Assembly: GCF_000948985.2 (NCBI RefSeq)
Contig: NZ_CP059733.1
Location: 496,001-560,000, forward strand
Source: Thalassomonas viridans
GTDB taxonomy: Bacteria > Pseudomonadota > Gammaproteobacteria > Enterobacterales > Alteromonadaceae
Direction of reading: 5' to 3'
DNA: 64,000 bases
Shown one piece after another: positions 1 to 12,000 of the stretch (position 1 is its first letter; each line of letters starts with the position of its first letter). The notes under the pieces were generated by a model, which saw nothing but the letters and a program-made list of their open reading frames with translations, had not been told where the DNA came from and made no database searches. The translations under genes and the position numbers were made by a program.

Positions 1-2075
1 GGGCTCTGGTCGATGTCGATAACCTTGTCCAGCAGATCCAGGCCGGTAATGCTCTTATGGGGCGCCGGCTCCTGGGTGGTGGCGCCGTTGAGCTGGATAT
101 GGGCCAGTTTATACAAGGTGTCGTTGATCAGCGTCGACTTACCTGAACCGGAGACGCCTGTGATACAGGTCATCAGGCCAACCGGGATGCTGAGATCGAC
201 GTTTTTCAGGTTGTTGCCTGATGCGCCTTTAAGCACCACCTGTTGGCTTTTATCCATAGGGGTACGCTTGGCGGGGATTTCGATTTTCTCCACGCCCGAG
301 AGGTATTTGCCGGTTAAGGAGTCTTTGTTGGCGATAATGTCTTCCATGGTGCCGTCGGCGATAACCTGGCCGCCGTGTACCCCGGCGCCGGGACCTATGT
401 CGATCACATGATCGGCGGCGCGGATGGCATCTTCGTCATGCTCTACCACTATCACGGTATTGCCGAGATCCCTCAGGTGGATCAGGGTGCTGAGCAGGCG
501 CTCGTTATCCCGTTGGTGCAAACCTATGGAAGGTTCGTCCAATACATACATGACCCCTACTAAACCTGCGCCTATCTGGCTGGCGAGGCGGATACGCTGG
601 GCTTCACCGCCGGACAGGGTATCGGCGCTGCGGGACATGTTGAGGTAATTGAGGCCGACATTAACCAAAAAGCCCAACCTGTCTTTAATTTCCTTAAGGA
701 TCTTCTCGGCTATCTGGCCTTTCTGGCCGGAGAACTCCAGTTTGGAGAAGAAGTCCAGTGCCTCGGCAATGGCAAAGTCCGCCACTACCGGCAAAGGCGT
801 GTCTTCGATAAAGACATGACGCGCTTCCAGGCGCAAGCGGCTGCCCTGGCACTCGGGACAATGCTGGCTGTTAAGGTATTTGGCCAGCTCTTCCCGCACC
901 GCGTTGGACTCGGTTTCCCGGTAGCGGCGATCCATGTTGACCAGTATGCCTTCAAACGGATGTTTGCGCACCACGACATCGCCGCGGTCGTTCATGTATT
1001 TAAATTCGATATCCTGCTTGCCGCTGCCGTAGAGCACCAGCTTTTGGACTTTTTTGTCCAGCTCGTTAAAGGGGGTTTCCAGGGCAAAGCCGTAATGATC
1101 CGCCAGTGCCTGCAACATCTGGAAATAATAGAAGTTGCGCTTGTCCCAGCCGCGGATGGCGCCGCCGGACAGGCTCAGCTCAGGGTTGGAAATCACCCGG
1201 CCGGGGTCGAAGAACTGTTTCATGCCCAAACCGTCACAGGTCTGGCAGGCGCCGGCGGGGTTGTTAAAGGAGAATAACCTGGGCTCAAGCTCCTGCATGC
1301 TGTAACCACATTGCGGACAGGCAAAATTGGCGGAGAACAGCAGCTCTTCCCGGTCCGGTTCATCCATAAAGGCAACCGTGGCCGTGCCGGCAGTGAGGGC
1401 TAGGGCGGTTTCAAAAGACTCCGCCAGGCGCAGCTGGATATCGTCGCGTACTTTAAGACGGTCCACCACCACTTCTATGGTGTGTTTCTTATGCAGTTCC
1501 AGCGTCGGCGGATCCGAGAGATCGCAGACTTCGCCGTCGATCCTGGCGCGGATATACCCCTGGGCGGCCAGGTTATCCAGCAGTTTAACATGCTCACCTT
1601 TGCGGTTTTGCAATACCGGCGCCAGCACCATGACCTTAGTGCCTTCTTCCAGCGCCAGTACCTTGTCTACCATTTGCGAAACCGTTTGCGCCGCCAGCGG
1701 CTGCTGATGCTCAGGACAACGGGGTTCGCCGACCCGGGCATATAGCAGCCTGAGGTAATCGTAAATTTCGGTAATGGTACCGACGGTGGATCTGGGGTTA
1801 TGGGAAGTCGACTTCTGCTCGATGGAAATGGCAGGCGACAGGCCTTCGATATGGTCGACATCGGGTTTTTCCATCAGGGACAGGAACTGGCGGGCATAGG
1901 TAGAAAGGGATTCTACGTAACGGCGCTGGCCTTCCGCATACAGGGTATCGAAGGCTAATGAAGATTTACCCGAGCCGGATAAGCCGGTAACCACCACGAG
2001 TTTATCGCGGGGAATTTCCAAGTTGATGTTTTTCAGATTATGGGTACGGGCGCCCCTGACTTCTATCTTTTTCAT
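1..2075 (-). CDS. uvrA: Excinuclease ABC subunit A (5' part, cut by window edge)
   Basis: UvrA is the DNA-damage sensor ATPase of nucleotide excision repair; it loads UvrB on lesions in the cytoplasm. The reading frame starts with ATG at 2075 and runs off the left edge, giving about 691 of the roughly 940 residues usual for the family. Visible are Walker [10 protein letters not shown] at residues 31-39, a four-cysteine zinc module (CPQC ... CQTC) near residue 250, the ABC signature LSGGEAQR, a [11 protein letters not shown]alker B region, and the start of the second ATPase with Walker A GVSGSGKS. The second half of the C-terminal ATPase lies outside. The N-terminus matches E. coli UvrA almost residue for residue. 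It is divergent from the MFS gene. I saw no convincing LexA box (CTGT-N8-ACAG) in the intergenic region, so SOS control is not supported here. Confidence 0.97.
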   Translation of the reverse strand, partial: MKKIEVRGARTHNLKNINLEIPRDKLVVVTGLSGSGKSSLAFDTLYAEGQRRYVESLSTYARQFLSLMEKPDVDHIEGLSPAISIEQKSTSHNPRSTVGTITEIYDYLRLLYARVGEPRCPEHQQPLAAQTVSQMVDKVLALEEGTKVMVLAPVLQNRKGEHVKLLDNLAAQGYIRARIDGEVCDLSDPPTLELHKKHTIEVVVDRLKVRDDIQLRLAESFETALALTAGTATVAFMDEPDREELLFSANFACPQCGYSMQELEPRLFSFNNPAGACQTCDGLGMKQFFDPGRVISNPELSLSGGAIRGWDKRNFYYFQMLQALADHYGFALETPFNELDKKVQKLVLYGSGKQDIEFKYMNDRGDVVVRKHPFEGILVNMDRRYRETESNAVREELAKYLNSQHCPECQGSRLRLEARHVFIEDTPLPVVADFAIAEALDFFSKLEFSGQKGQIAEKILKEIKDRLGFLVNVGLNYLNMSRSADTLSGGEAQRIRLASQIGAGLVGVMYVLDEPSIGLHQRDNERLLSTLIHLRDLGNTVIVVEHDEDAIRAADHVIDIGPGAGVHGGQVIADGTMEDIIANKDSLTGKYLSGVEKIEIPAKRTPMDKSQQVVLKGASGNNLKNVDLSIPVGLMTCITGVSGSGKSTLINDTLYKLAHIQLNGATTQEPAPHKSITGLDLLDKVIDIDQS

Positions 2076-2346
2076 AACGATTCCGCATAAATACCGAATC
2101 GGGTATTATCGCATAGATTCTGCGCATCTTTCATCCTTAAAAGTAAAGTTTCTTGATGGGCACTGTTGCTGCCGTAGCAGGAGCAGTTATTTGTTCTTTA
2201 TCGAATAAACCCCGCCGGGCTGGCGAAGTAAACAAGGCGCAGCGGCGTTAAAAAATAAGCTGTCAGGCGCAAGGCGGTTCATGATAAGATAACGCGCTTT
2301 TTATAGTCTCAAGGCTTGGCAGGTTATTGGCGCAGGCAGAGAGATA

Positions 2347-2454
2347 AGTGTTACCGGTTTAAACAACACATGAAAAGAGCGCCTGTTTGTTGCTTTCAGG
2401 CATGTAAGTGTAAGGTTTGATGTAAAAAGATATGAGTGTTACAGGTTTAAACAA
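2347..2454. repeat. Near-identical 20-bp direct repeats flanking the MFS start
   Basis: Two 20-mers, at 2347-2366 and 2435-2454, differ at one base (AGTGTTAC, C or A, GGTTTAAACAA) and lie 88 bp apart. The downstream copy is the first codons of the MFS gene and the upstream one is noncoding, so the 5' end of the gene looks partly duplicated. The rest of the 2076-2431 gap holds no gene and no terminator that I can recognise. Confidence 0.6.
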
Positions 2455-3811
2455 GATAGAGAAAAAAGCCGCTTTTTCCCTGGCTGCCGTTTTTGGTTTG
2501 CGTATGCTCGGCTTATTTATGATTTTGCCGGTGTTTGCCGTTTACGGTACCCAGCTTATCGGTTACAGCCCGGTATGGTTGGGGCTGGCGATAGGGGCCT
2601 ATGGCCTGACCCAGGCGATGTTGCAAATACCCATGGGCATGTTATCGGATAAATTTGGCCGTAAACCTGTGATTTTAGCCGGCTTGCTGGTGTTTTTACT
2701 GGGCAGTATAGTCGCTGCCATGTCAGACAGCATCTACGGCGTGGTTTTTGGCCGGGCGCTGCAGGGTATGGGGGCAATTGCCAGTGCGGTACTGGCGCTG
2801 GCCGCCGATTTAAGCCGGGAAGAGCAGCGGCCTAAGGTGATGGCCACTATCGGTATGTTTATCGGTTTGTCTTTTACCGTGGCCATGGTATTTGGCCCGA
2901 TAGTGGCGCAGTTTTCCGGCTTAAGCGGCCTGTTCTGGTTTACGGCAGTGCTGACGGTATTGGCCATGCTGATGATCCAGTTTATGGTGCCCCAGTCGGT
3001 GCATAAGGCGCCGCGGGGGGATAATGTCGCCGTGGCGGGCCAGCTGAATACCTTGTTCCGTCACGGGCAGTTGGCACGCCTTAATATCGGGGTGTTTGTA
3101 CTGCATATGGCGCTTACCGCCTGTTTTGTGACCTTGCCGAAACAGCTGATCGACTCCGGCCTGGCGCTTGAACAACACTGGCAGTTGTATCTGCCGGCGT
3201 TACTGGGCTCTTTTTTCTTTATGGTGCCCTTTATGATCATTGCCATTAAGAAACAGAAAGAAAAGCAAATGTTTGTTGCCGCCGTGGCCTTGCTGACCCT
3301 GTCTTTGCTGTTATTCTGGTATCTGCCGTCAAGTTTTGCCGTGCTGGCCACCCTGATCGTTTTGTTTTTTGTCGCCTTTAACTATCTCGAAGCGACCATG
3401 CCTTCGATATTGTCCCGCCTGGCGCCTGCCGGGGTGAAGGGCAGCGCTATGGGCATTTATTCCAGCAGCCAGTTTTTGGGGGCTTTTGCCGGCGGCCTGA
3501 TCGGCGGTGCGGTATCAACCGCCTATGGCGAGCAAAGTATCTTTTTGGTGATGGCGGTGATCAGCCTGCTGTGGATAGTGGCGGCCCTGGGTATGAAGCC
3601 GCTGAAAAAATCCAAAAGCTACAGCTTTGCCACTAATATCGCCTCGGAAGAAGAAGCCGATGAAGTGGCGGAGCAGCTGATTAACATGCCCGGCGTGATC
3701 GAAGCCACCCTGGTGCATTCCGAAGCCGTGGCTTATTTAAAAGTGGATGATAAGGTAGCGGATCTTCAGGATATCAAGGCGTTGCTTAACCGGGCCGGTA
3801 CGGTTTCTTAA
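2432..3811 (+). CDS. MFS efflux transporter with C-terminal YAM domain (YajR-like)
   Basis: A 459-residue major facilitator of the inner membrane. The first about 390 residues give the 12-helix pattern; the loop after helix 2 carries the MFS motif A (GMLSDKFGRKP, around residue 70). The last about 65 residues after the membrane part (from SYSFATNIASEEE) form a soluble ferredoxin-like segment with a pattern of alternating strands and helices, as in the YAM domain of E. coli YajR. Substrate is unknown; drug or metabolite export is inferred from the family. It is divergent from uvrA, an arrangement common in marine gammaproteobacteria, and is followed by a hairpin terminator. ATG at 2432 is taken as start; an imperfect copy of the first codons lies 88 bp upstream. 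Confidence 0.88.
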   Translation: MSVTGLNKIEKKAAFSLAAVFGLRMLGLFMILPVFAVYGTQLIGYSPVWLGLAIGAYGLTQAMLQIPMGMLSDKFGRKPVILAGLLVFLLGSIVAAMSDSIYGVVFGRALQGMGAIASAVLALAADLSREEQRPKVMATIGMFIGLSFTVAMVFGPIVAQFSGLSGLFWFTAVLTVLAMLMIQFMVPQSVHKAPRGDNVAVAGQLNTLFRHGQLARLNIGVFVLHMALTACFVTLPKQLIDSGLALEQHWQLYLPALLGSFFFMVPFMIIAIKKQKEKQMFVAAVALLTLSLLLFWYLPSSFAVLATLIVLFFVAFNYLEATMPSILSRLAPAGVKGSAMGIYSSSQFLGAFAGGLIGGAVSTAYGEQSIFLVMAVISLLWIVAALGMKPLKKSKSYSFATNIASEEEADEVAEQLINMPGVIEATLVHSEAVAYLKVDDKVADLQDIKALLNRAGTVS

Positions 3812-3823
3812 TCTATATGTAAG

Positions 3824-3845
3824 CGGGCCCTTTGCGGGCCCGTTT
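3824..3845. terminator. Bidirectional terminator hairpin between MFS and gre genes
   Basis: CGGGCCC and GGGCCCG form a perfect 7-bp stem around a 5-base loop, followed by GTTT on the plus strand. It sits between two convergent genes. Confidence 0.7.
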
Positions 3846-3866
3846 ATGTTTTAGTGCTTACGGCTG

Positions 3867-4349
3867 TCAGCAAACGGCGGCAATAAAATCCTTCAATTCC
3901 CCCTTGCCCAGCGCAACACAAATTTCATCATCCGGATATTTTCCCTTTAATGCCTTACCCATGGGGGAGTGCGGCGTGATCACGGTAAACTTATGTCCCT
4001 GTATGCTGGTGCGGTAACCGGCAGCGGCGGGGCCGAGAAAAAACCAGTGTTGCTGCTTTGCATCGCCATCGAGTTGCACCAGGTGGCCTAAACTTATGGC
4101 GGCATCTTGGCTATAGGGACTCAGGTCCAGCTGCCGGTAGGCGGCTAAGGCATCTTGAAATTCGACAATACGGCGGGACTGGCCTTGTGCCAGGTAACCG
4201 GCCTCTATGGCCAGGGTATCGTATTGGGTTTCTGCCACCGACTGGTCGTCTATGGCCGCCAAGTGGGCTTTTTCTGCCGCCAGGGTGGCATTGTCCAGTT
4301 CGTGTTGCAGGTGTTGGATGATGTTTTTAACCAGGGATTCTTTCAACAT
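3867..4349 (-). CDS. GreA/GreB-family transcription elongation factor homologue
   Basis: A 160-residue protein, the size of GreA (158). Residues 1-75 form a charged helical hairpin; the tip carries acidic residues D34, D35 and E40, where GreA has its catalytic Asp/Glu pair. Residues about 80-160 fit the Gre C-terminal FKBP-like domain (GHLVQLDG ... ITPHSPMGKALKGK, the last segment being the most diagnostic). Gre factors enter the RNA polymerase secondary channel and trigger cleavage of backtracked RNA. The tip lacks the usual GDxxENAEY string, so this is a divergent Gre paralogue rather than canonical greA or greB; it could also compete with them as an anti-backtracking or regulatory factor. 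It is convergent with the MFS gene. Its ATG is at 4349. Confidence 0.8.
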   Translation of the reverse strand: MLKESLVKNIIQHLQHELDNATLAAEKAHLAAIDDQSVAETQYDTLAIEAGYLAQGQSRRIVEFQDALAAYRQLDLSPYSQDAAISLGHLVQLDGDAKQQHWFFLGPAAAGYRTSIQGHKFTVITPHSPMGKALKGKYPDDEICVALGKGELKDFIAAVC

Positions 4350-4502
4350 AAGATCAGGTTTATTTCACTTTTATAAACGGATTTTATTTGCCGCAGGCGG
4401 TTTGCGCCACAAGTTTTCAAAGCTTTTGAATTTTCACTTTAAATTTTTCTCAAGTCGGCATCGGAAATACTTGCTGATAAAAGCGCCAGGAAATTTTTAA
4501 TC

Positions 4503-4514
4503 TGACAGGTGTCA
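4503..4514. promoter_or_regulatory. Short palindrome upstream of fadH
   Basis: TGACA-GG-TGTCA is a perfect 5-bp inverted repeat with a 2-base spacer, about 100 bp before the fadH start. The core resembles the palindrome upstream of pgi at 14189-14206 (GACAC/GTGTC arms). The regulator is unknown. Confidence 0.3.
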
Positions 4515-4557
4515 AAATTAACTTGTGTTTTGCTTCAATACTAAGTAATTTATAGCC

Positions 4558-4574
4558 AACTGGTTAGACCTTTG
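4558..4574. promoter_or_regulatory. Candidate FadR operator of fadH
   Basis: AACTGGTTAGACCTTTG keeps the left half and centre of the gammaproteobacterial FadR consensus (AACTGGTCNGACCAGTT), about 13 of 17 positions by eye. It lies 37 bp before the ATG of fadH, a gene that is a known FadR target in related bacteria. The right half is weak. Confidence 0.45.
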
Positions 4575-4604
4575 GTCATTTTTAATGCAAATAAGACGGC
4601 TTAA

Positions 4605-6644
<2,040 letters not shown>

Positions 6645-6668
6645 GGGCAGCTGGATAAATGTTGTTTT

Positions 6669-6700
6669 AAAGGGGCGATATCTGTATCGCCCCTTTTTTT
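6669..6700 (+). terminator. Rho-independent terminator of fadH
   Basis: A perfect 12-bp stem (AAAGGGGCGATA / TATCGCCCCTTT) with a TCTG loop, running into a T tract, 25 bp after the fadH stop. Confidence 0.92.
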
Positions 6701-6908
6701 GTCTCAGAAATACTGCGGGTCAGCTGGCCTGTGCTTTTTTGTGTATTGGCTATACTTAGTCACCGGCATTAATTTTAAAGGTATCAGTCGGCTCGAACAG
6801 GGCCTTTTTTCAAGGTGAATACAGGGTTTCTTCTTTATTGCCATTGGCAAATCACATTTATCTGTAGGCGCTTAGCCGGCGGTGACCGGGCCGGGCGGAG
6901 AAAATCTC

Positions 6909-8942
6909 GTGGAACAGCCAGCACCCGTTAAATATGTGTTGTACACCCATTACAACTACAGGGAAGAGGATGACTTCAAGACTTTCAGGTATGCCAGGTA
7001 CCTGGCGTATTTCAAGGGTTCCAAATATTTTAAAGGGCTGAAACACTTGGCTCTTGCCAAAGGTACGGAATTAAAAAAAATAAAAACCTTTGCAGACTTC
7101 GGAAATATTAATAACTTAAAATTTTTAACGGCAATAAAAGCGGTGGAAGGTTTTGAGGATCTGGCAGACCTGGAAGATTTTAAAAACTTTCTCCGCTGGG
7201 CCGCCGGTCATGATTTCGATTTTACTTTCAGCTTTGACCAGCTGCCGGGCATTATTTATTTCAGGCGGCATATCAAGGGGCTGCACAGCCTGCTAACTTC
7301 ACCCGCCTATGAAGGCAACCTGATCATCTTTTATGCGGCGGGCTTTTCCGATTGCCTTAACGGCATTGCCCGGGGGAAAAGCCGTGAAGACTTGCTCGGG
7401 CAGCACCGCATCAAGTTCTCCATGGAAATGGGACAAATCCTGGCGAAACAGCTGCTGAGTTATCCCCAGTTGCCTGCCCGGGTGCGTATTATCACCCCGA
7501 TAGACCTACTGGATATTTTTGGCCGTATGAATCTGGCGACGGCGGAAAACCTGCACTGGTGGTTTATCGGGAAAAACAAGGATATCCATTACGATACTCC
7601 TAAGATAGTCGAAGCCTTTCTGCGCCTTCGCATGTTCGGCTCCGGGGTGCCGGTATTCCGCCTGGATTATGATGTTATTTTCCGGGGAGAAGACAATGAA
7701 AACCTGCCAAGCCTGGGACTTTTCAAGGCCATTATTTCCTGCCTCCGGGCCTACCGTTTACGCATGGACGATCCCGGCGTGGCAACGTTTTTGTTGTCGG
7801 CCTCATACGATACCCAGGCGCTGATGCCTCCCGAAAACAGCAATAAATTCGATGCCTGGCGGGGAGCTTTTGCCACCCGGGTATTTCCGGCGTTGCCGGT
7901 CGTCAAAACCGAGATTGCCAGGGCGAGAAAACATGCCGGGCAGGTGCCTTCTTCCTGGGAGAGATATGCGCAAAAGGTGTTTGATGCACAGCTGGCGCGT
8001 AAATTTTATGGTTTAAGTGATAGCGGTCTGGCATTAAAAGGGTTGGAGGGGATCGGCCAGATAGGGGGTAACCCCTGTGGCTCTATTATTTCCGGGGCGC
8101 TGCTTTGCCTCAGTGACGGGGCCATACTCGACCTGCCGCCCTTCAGTAATTTTACCCTTTATGTGATGTGGATAGACGACCACCTCAAGTACAGTTTGCA
8201 CCGGGAGTTGCGCCACCTCAGCAGTTTCAGATCTGCTATTGAACCCCAGCTCAGCGATGCCAAACTGGATCAGGTGATGGTGAGAAAGGCGCGTGCGCCG
8301 ATTAAAAACTTGCCTGAATATGTGCTCGGCACTTATTTGCCGACCTTGCTGTGGGGCACAGTGCTCGATGCCTGGATCAACCCGGATCCCGTGGTGAAAT
8401 ACCGGCGGCGGGATTTAACCCCGGCGAAGCAGGATCTTTGGGATAAATTTAACCGGGAAGGGAGATCCCAGGGAGTATTGGCGGCCGGACTGCAAAGCGC
8501 ACTGGAAAAAGGGGCTTTTACCAAGCTTGACCGCAATCTCCTCAGGGACTTGCTGGTGGAGGCCGGTTTGAAACGCATTACCAGGGTGCGCCGGCAATGG
8601 GCGGGGCTTAGTGTTATGAGCGGCAAAGGCGGCAAGCGGGCGGTTAAAGAGACTTTTGCCTCTGTCTGGGCCAAGGGCAGCGTGAAAGAGTATTTTCCCT
8701 ATCTGGATAAAAAATATTACGGCATTGCCCATATCGGGGAAGAAAAAGTGCCGGTGGAAACTCCGCTTACCGAGGTTGCCGATTTGAACCAGTATCAGTT
8801 GCATAATGACTTTTCAACTTTGGTGGATGATGCCCTGGAATATATCGAATGGACCCTTAACTGGCCGCGTATTGTCCAGGTGGTGCGTTCGGTTAAACAG
8901 GGCAAAGTGAAGACAGACCTGTCCTGGGTGCCGCCGGTATAG
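6909..8942 (+). CDS. Large uncharacterised protein, possible GT-A-like fold
   Basis: I do not recognise this 677-residue protein. It has no signal peptide or membrane helix, so it should be cytoplasmic. Residues about 15-110 are rich in Phe, Lys and Leu in a quasi-periodic pattern (FKGSKYFKGLKHL, FADFGNINNLKFL, FEDLADLEDFKNF). The middle carries VFRLDYDVIF, which looks like a strand ending in a DxD-type acidic motif, and later a Gly-rich turn (GGNPCGSIISGALLCL) followed by LYVMWIDDHLKYSLHREL. That order of acidic motifs is seen in GT-A glycosyltransferases, but the match is by eye and weak. GTG at 6909 is chosen because GGAG lies 8 bases upstream; an in-frame GTG at 6882 has no such site. It stands alone between two terminators. 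Base composition resembles its neighbours. Confidence 0.75.
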   Translation: MEQPAPVKYVLYTHYNYREEDDFKTFRYARYLAYFKGSKYFKGLKHLALAKGTELKKIKTFADFGNINNLKFLTAIKAVEGFEDLADLEDFKNFLRWAAGHDFDFTFSFDQLPGIIYFRRHIKGLHSLLTSPAYEGNLIIFYAAGFSDCLNGIARGKSREDLLGQHRIKFSMEMGQILAKQLLSYPQLPARVRIITPIDLLDIFGRMNLATAENLHWWFIGKNKDIHYDTPKIVEAFLRLRMFGSGVPVFRLDYDVIFRGEDNENLPSLGLFKAIISCLRAYRLRMDDPGVATFLLSASYDTQALMPPENSNKFDAWRGAFATRVFPALPVVKTEIARARKHAGQVPSSWERYAQKVFDAQLARKFYGLSDSGLALKGLEGIGQIGGNPCGSIISGALLCLSDGAILDLPPFSNFTLYVMWIDDHLKYSLHRELRHLSSFRSAIEPQLSDAKLDQVMVRKARAPIKNLPEYVLGTYLPTLLWGTVLDAWINPDPVVKYRRRDLTPAKQDLWDKFNREGRSQGVLAAGLQSALEKGAFTKLDRNLLRDLLVEAGLKRITRVRRQWAGLSVMSGKGGKRAVKETFASVWAKGSVKEYFPYLDKKYYGIAHIGEEKVPVETPLTEVADLNQYQLHNDFSTLVDDALEYIEWTLNWPRIVQVVRSVKQGKVKTDLSWVPPV

Positions 8943-8958
8943 TTCAGGTTAAGGAGGA

Positions 8959-8993
8959 AAACAGCAACAGGGGTTATTGCCCTGTTGCTGTTT
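8959..8993. terminator. Bidirectional terminator between 6909 gene and RND operon
   Basis: A perfect 14-bp stem (AAACAGCAACAGGG / CCCTGTTGCTGTTT) with a 7-base loop lies between convergent genes. Confidence 0.88.
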
Positions 8994-9000
8994 GTTACGC

Positions 9001-12000
9001 TTAATTGGCGGGTGTTAATGCCCCGGCAGAGATTTGCTCCGATGCCTCAAACGCCCTTTTCTGGCTGAACAGGGAAAACAGCGCCGGTACAAATAAAAAT
9101 GACAATAAGGTGGTTAATACCGTGCCGCCGGCCACAGCCACCGCAAACGGTGGCCAGAAGCCGCCGCCCGCCAATATCAGCGGCAGGAAGCCGCCGACTG
9201 TGGTTATCGTGGTAGAGCTGATATGCCGGGTACAGCTCAGCACAGCGCGCACTATGGCCCCGGTATCACCCCGGACCGCATCGGGATCCGATTTCAGTTC
9301 GGCGATGATCACGATAGCGGCATTAATCGCCAGCCCCATCAGGCCGAGCAGGCCGATGATCACGGTAAAGCCAAAGGGGTAGTCAAAGACATAAATACTC
9401 AGCAGTCCCAGTCCCACCGACTGGAAGGCGGACAGGAAAATAATGCCGCTGAGGCGGAAAGAATTAAAACTCAGTACCACCACAGTCACCAGCAAGGTGA
9501 AGATCACCCCGACGCTGGCCAGCAGTTTACTGACGGCCTCGTCCCGCTCCGCCGACTCGCCGCCGACTTCGATATGGTAGCCGGTGGGCACCCGGTATTG
9601 CTGCTCGGCCATTTTTTCCTGTATCCGCGCCAGGACCACGGAGGGCAGGACGCCGGCGCGGATATAGGCCTCGATAACATTAACCCGGACGCCGTCCCTG
9701 TGGGGAATGGCGCCGCGGCTGGGTTTAAGCTTTAGCTCTGCCAATGCCGTCAGCGGGATGGGCTGCTCGCTTTTATTGCTGAGCAGCTGGATATTGGCAA
9801 GATCTGATACCTCGCGGCGCTCGCCGTTGTCTATCCTGACCCGGACCGGGATAGATTCTGTGGCTTCGATTACCGAGCCGTTGGTATTGCCGGCCAGGGT
9901 GGTATTAAGTTGGCCGGCGATATCGGTCAGGGAGAGGCCCGCCAGGGCCACCGCTTCTTCATCCGCCTGCACCCAGACCTTAGGGGTGCCGGGTTGTAAA
10001 GTGGAACGGGTATGGATTACGTCTTCCGTGGTGCTCATTAGCTGGCGGATATCATCCCCCAGGGCCTTTAAGGTATCCAGGTTGGGGCCGAAGATTCTTA
10101 GCTCCACCGGGGCGTTAAACGGCGGTCCCTGTTCCAGCTTGCGCACTAAAATCTGCGCCTGGGGGAGCAGGCGGTCCAGTTCCGTCTGGATATGGGGGAT
10201 CAGGGCATTGGCATAGTTGAAATCGCTTGCCGTGATCATGCCCTGGGCGTAATTCTGCAGGCCGTCTTTGGTGGGCAGCATATTGTAATAAAAGGACGGG
10301 GCATTTTTGCCGATAAACCAGCGGACTTTTTCTATGCCCTTCTGGCTATACAGGTACTGGCTGACCTGCTGGCTGACGGCTTCTGTGTGTTTGATGCTGC
10401 TTTGCGCCGGTAAAAACAGTTCTATCTGGAACATGTCGCGGTCCGATGGCGGGAAAAACTGCTCGCTTAATTGCTTGGCAAGCACAAAACCCAGCAGCGG
10501 CAGGCAAGATACCGTGACTATGGTGGTCTTCCTGTGTTCAATCGCCCAGGTCAAACTGGTTTGAAAGGCCCGGCTCAGGCGTGGCAGGGCGATGCCCGCC
10601 CGGTACCAGCTTTGTTGGCCATTCTGGCCCTTGCTGATAAAGCGTCCCGCCAGTCCGGCGACTATGGTGTGGGAAATCAGGTAGGAGCCGATCAGGGAGA
10701 AAATCACGCTTAAGGCGATACCGCCGACAAACTCCCCCGCCGGTCCCGGCATTAACACTATCGGCATAAAGGCGAGGATAGTGGTGATGCTGGAACCCAG
10801 CAGCGGCAGCCACAAATGTTTGATGGCGTAACCGACCGAGTCCAGGCGGCGCATGCCCTGCTGGCGCTTTTGCTGTATGGTGTCCGTCATCACTATGGCG
10901 TTGTCCACCATGATGCCCAGGGCCACCACTAAGCCGGTAACCGACATCTGGTGTATCGGCAGGCCGTAAAAGTTCATCACCGCCAGGGTAAATAATACGG
11001 TCAGCGGCAGGGACGCGGCGACGATCAGGGCCGAGCGCCAGCCCAGGGTGACTAACAACACCAGGGAGATGAGGATAAAACCGACGCTGATATTGGCCAG
11101 CAGATCCCCGAGGCGTTTTTCGGTATAGGTATTCTGGTCGAACAGCACTTCCAGTTTTATGTTGTGGGGCAGCTCCCGGGCAAAGGCCGCCACTTGCAGG
11201 TTAACTTTTTCCGTCCACTTGTCTATGCGCAAATCCGGTAGCATGCGGGTGGCCACCACCACGGAAGCCTGGTCGTTGACCAGGGCGATTTCGGCGGCGG
11301 GCCAGGCCAGGCTTTTTTCCACCGAGGCGATATCCCCTAAACGCAATACCGCGCCGTTTTCATTGTCCCGCAAGGGAATATTGCGGATCCTTTGTACCGT
11401 ATCCAGGGCGCCGGTTAATTCCACCTGCATCTGGTTATTCAGGTTTACCAGGGCGCCGGCGGCCACCTTGGCATCGGCGTTGCGGATTTTTTCGGAAATC
11501 AGGGCGGCGGGCAGGCCCAAACGGCTGCTTTGCGCCTGGTCAATCGCCACCAGGATTTCTTCCTGTCCCTGGCCAAAGATAGTTACCAGATCCGTGCCGC
11601 CTACGGTACGCAGCCGGTTTTGCAGTTCATTGGCGTAACGTCCCAGGCTGGCGATATCTATGTCGGTGTTTCCCTGCCAGTTCAGGGCAATCAGCTGGGT
11701 GTAGGCATAACCCCGGTCGGTTTCCAGTACCGGCGGTATGATGCCGGCGGGCAGCTGGGGGGCGAGATCATTGATCAGGTCCCTGACCCTGGACCAGATG
11801 GGTTCAGGCTGATAGATTTCATCCTGCAGTTTCAGCTGCACCACGGAAATGCCCGGGCGGGACACGGAAGTGATCAGGTTGATTTCCGACAGCTTACGCA
11901 GCTTCTGTTCGATTTTTTCGCTGATCAGTACTTCGATGCGTTCGGCGCTGGCGCCGGGCATGTAAGTGATCACGCTGGCGATACGGTTCTGTATCCTGGG

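Noticed and set aside
816..1277. 153-codon plus-strand frame within uvrA
   Set aside because: It is a shadow of uvrA on the opposite strand; the uvrA frame has all family motifs.
2161..2190. CTGTTGCTGCCGTAGCAG as a LexA box for uvrA
   Set aside because: The spacing does not fit CTGT-N8-ACAG; the second half is TAGC, not ACAG.
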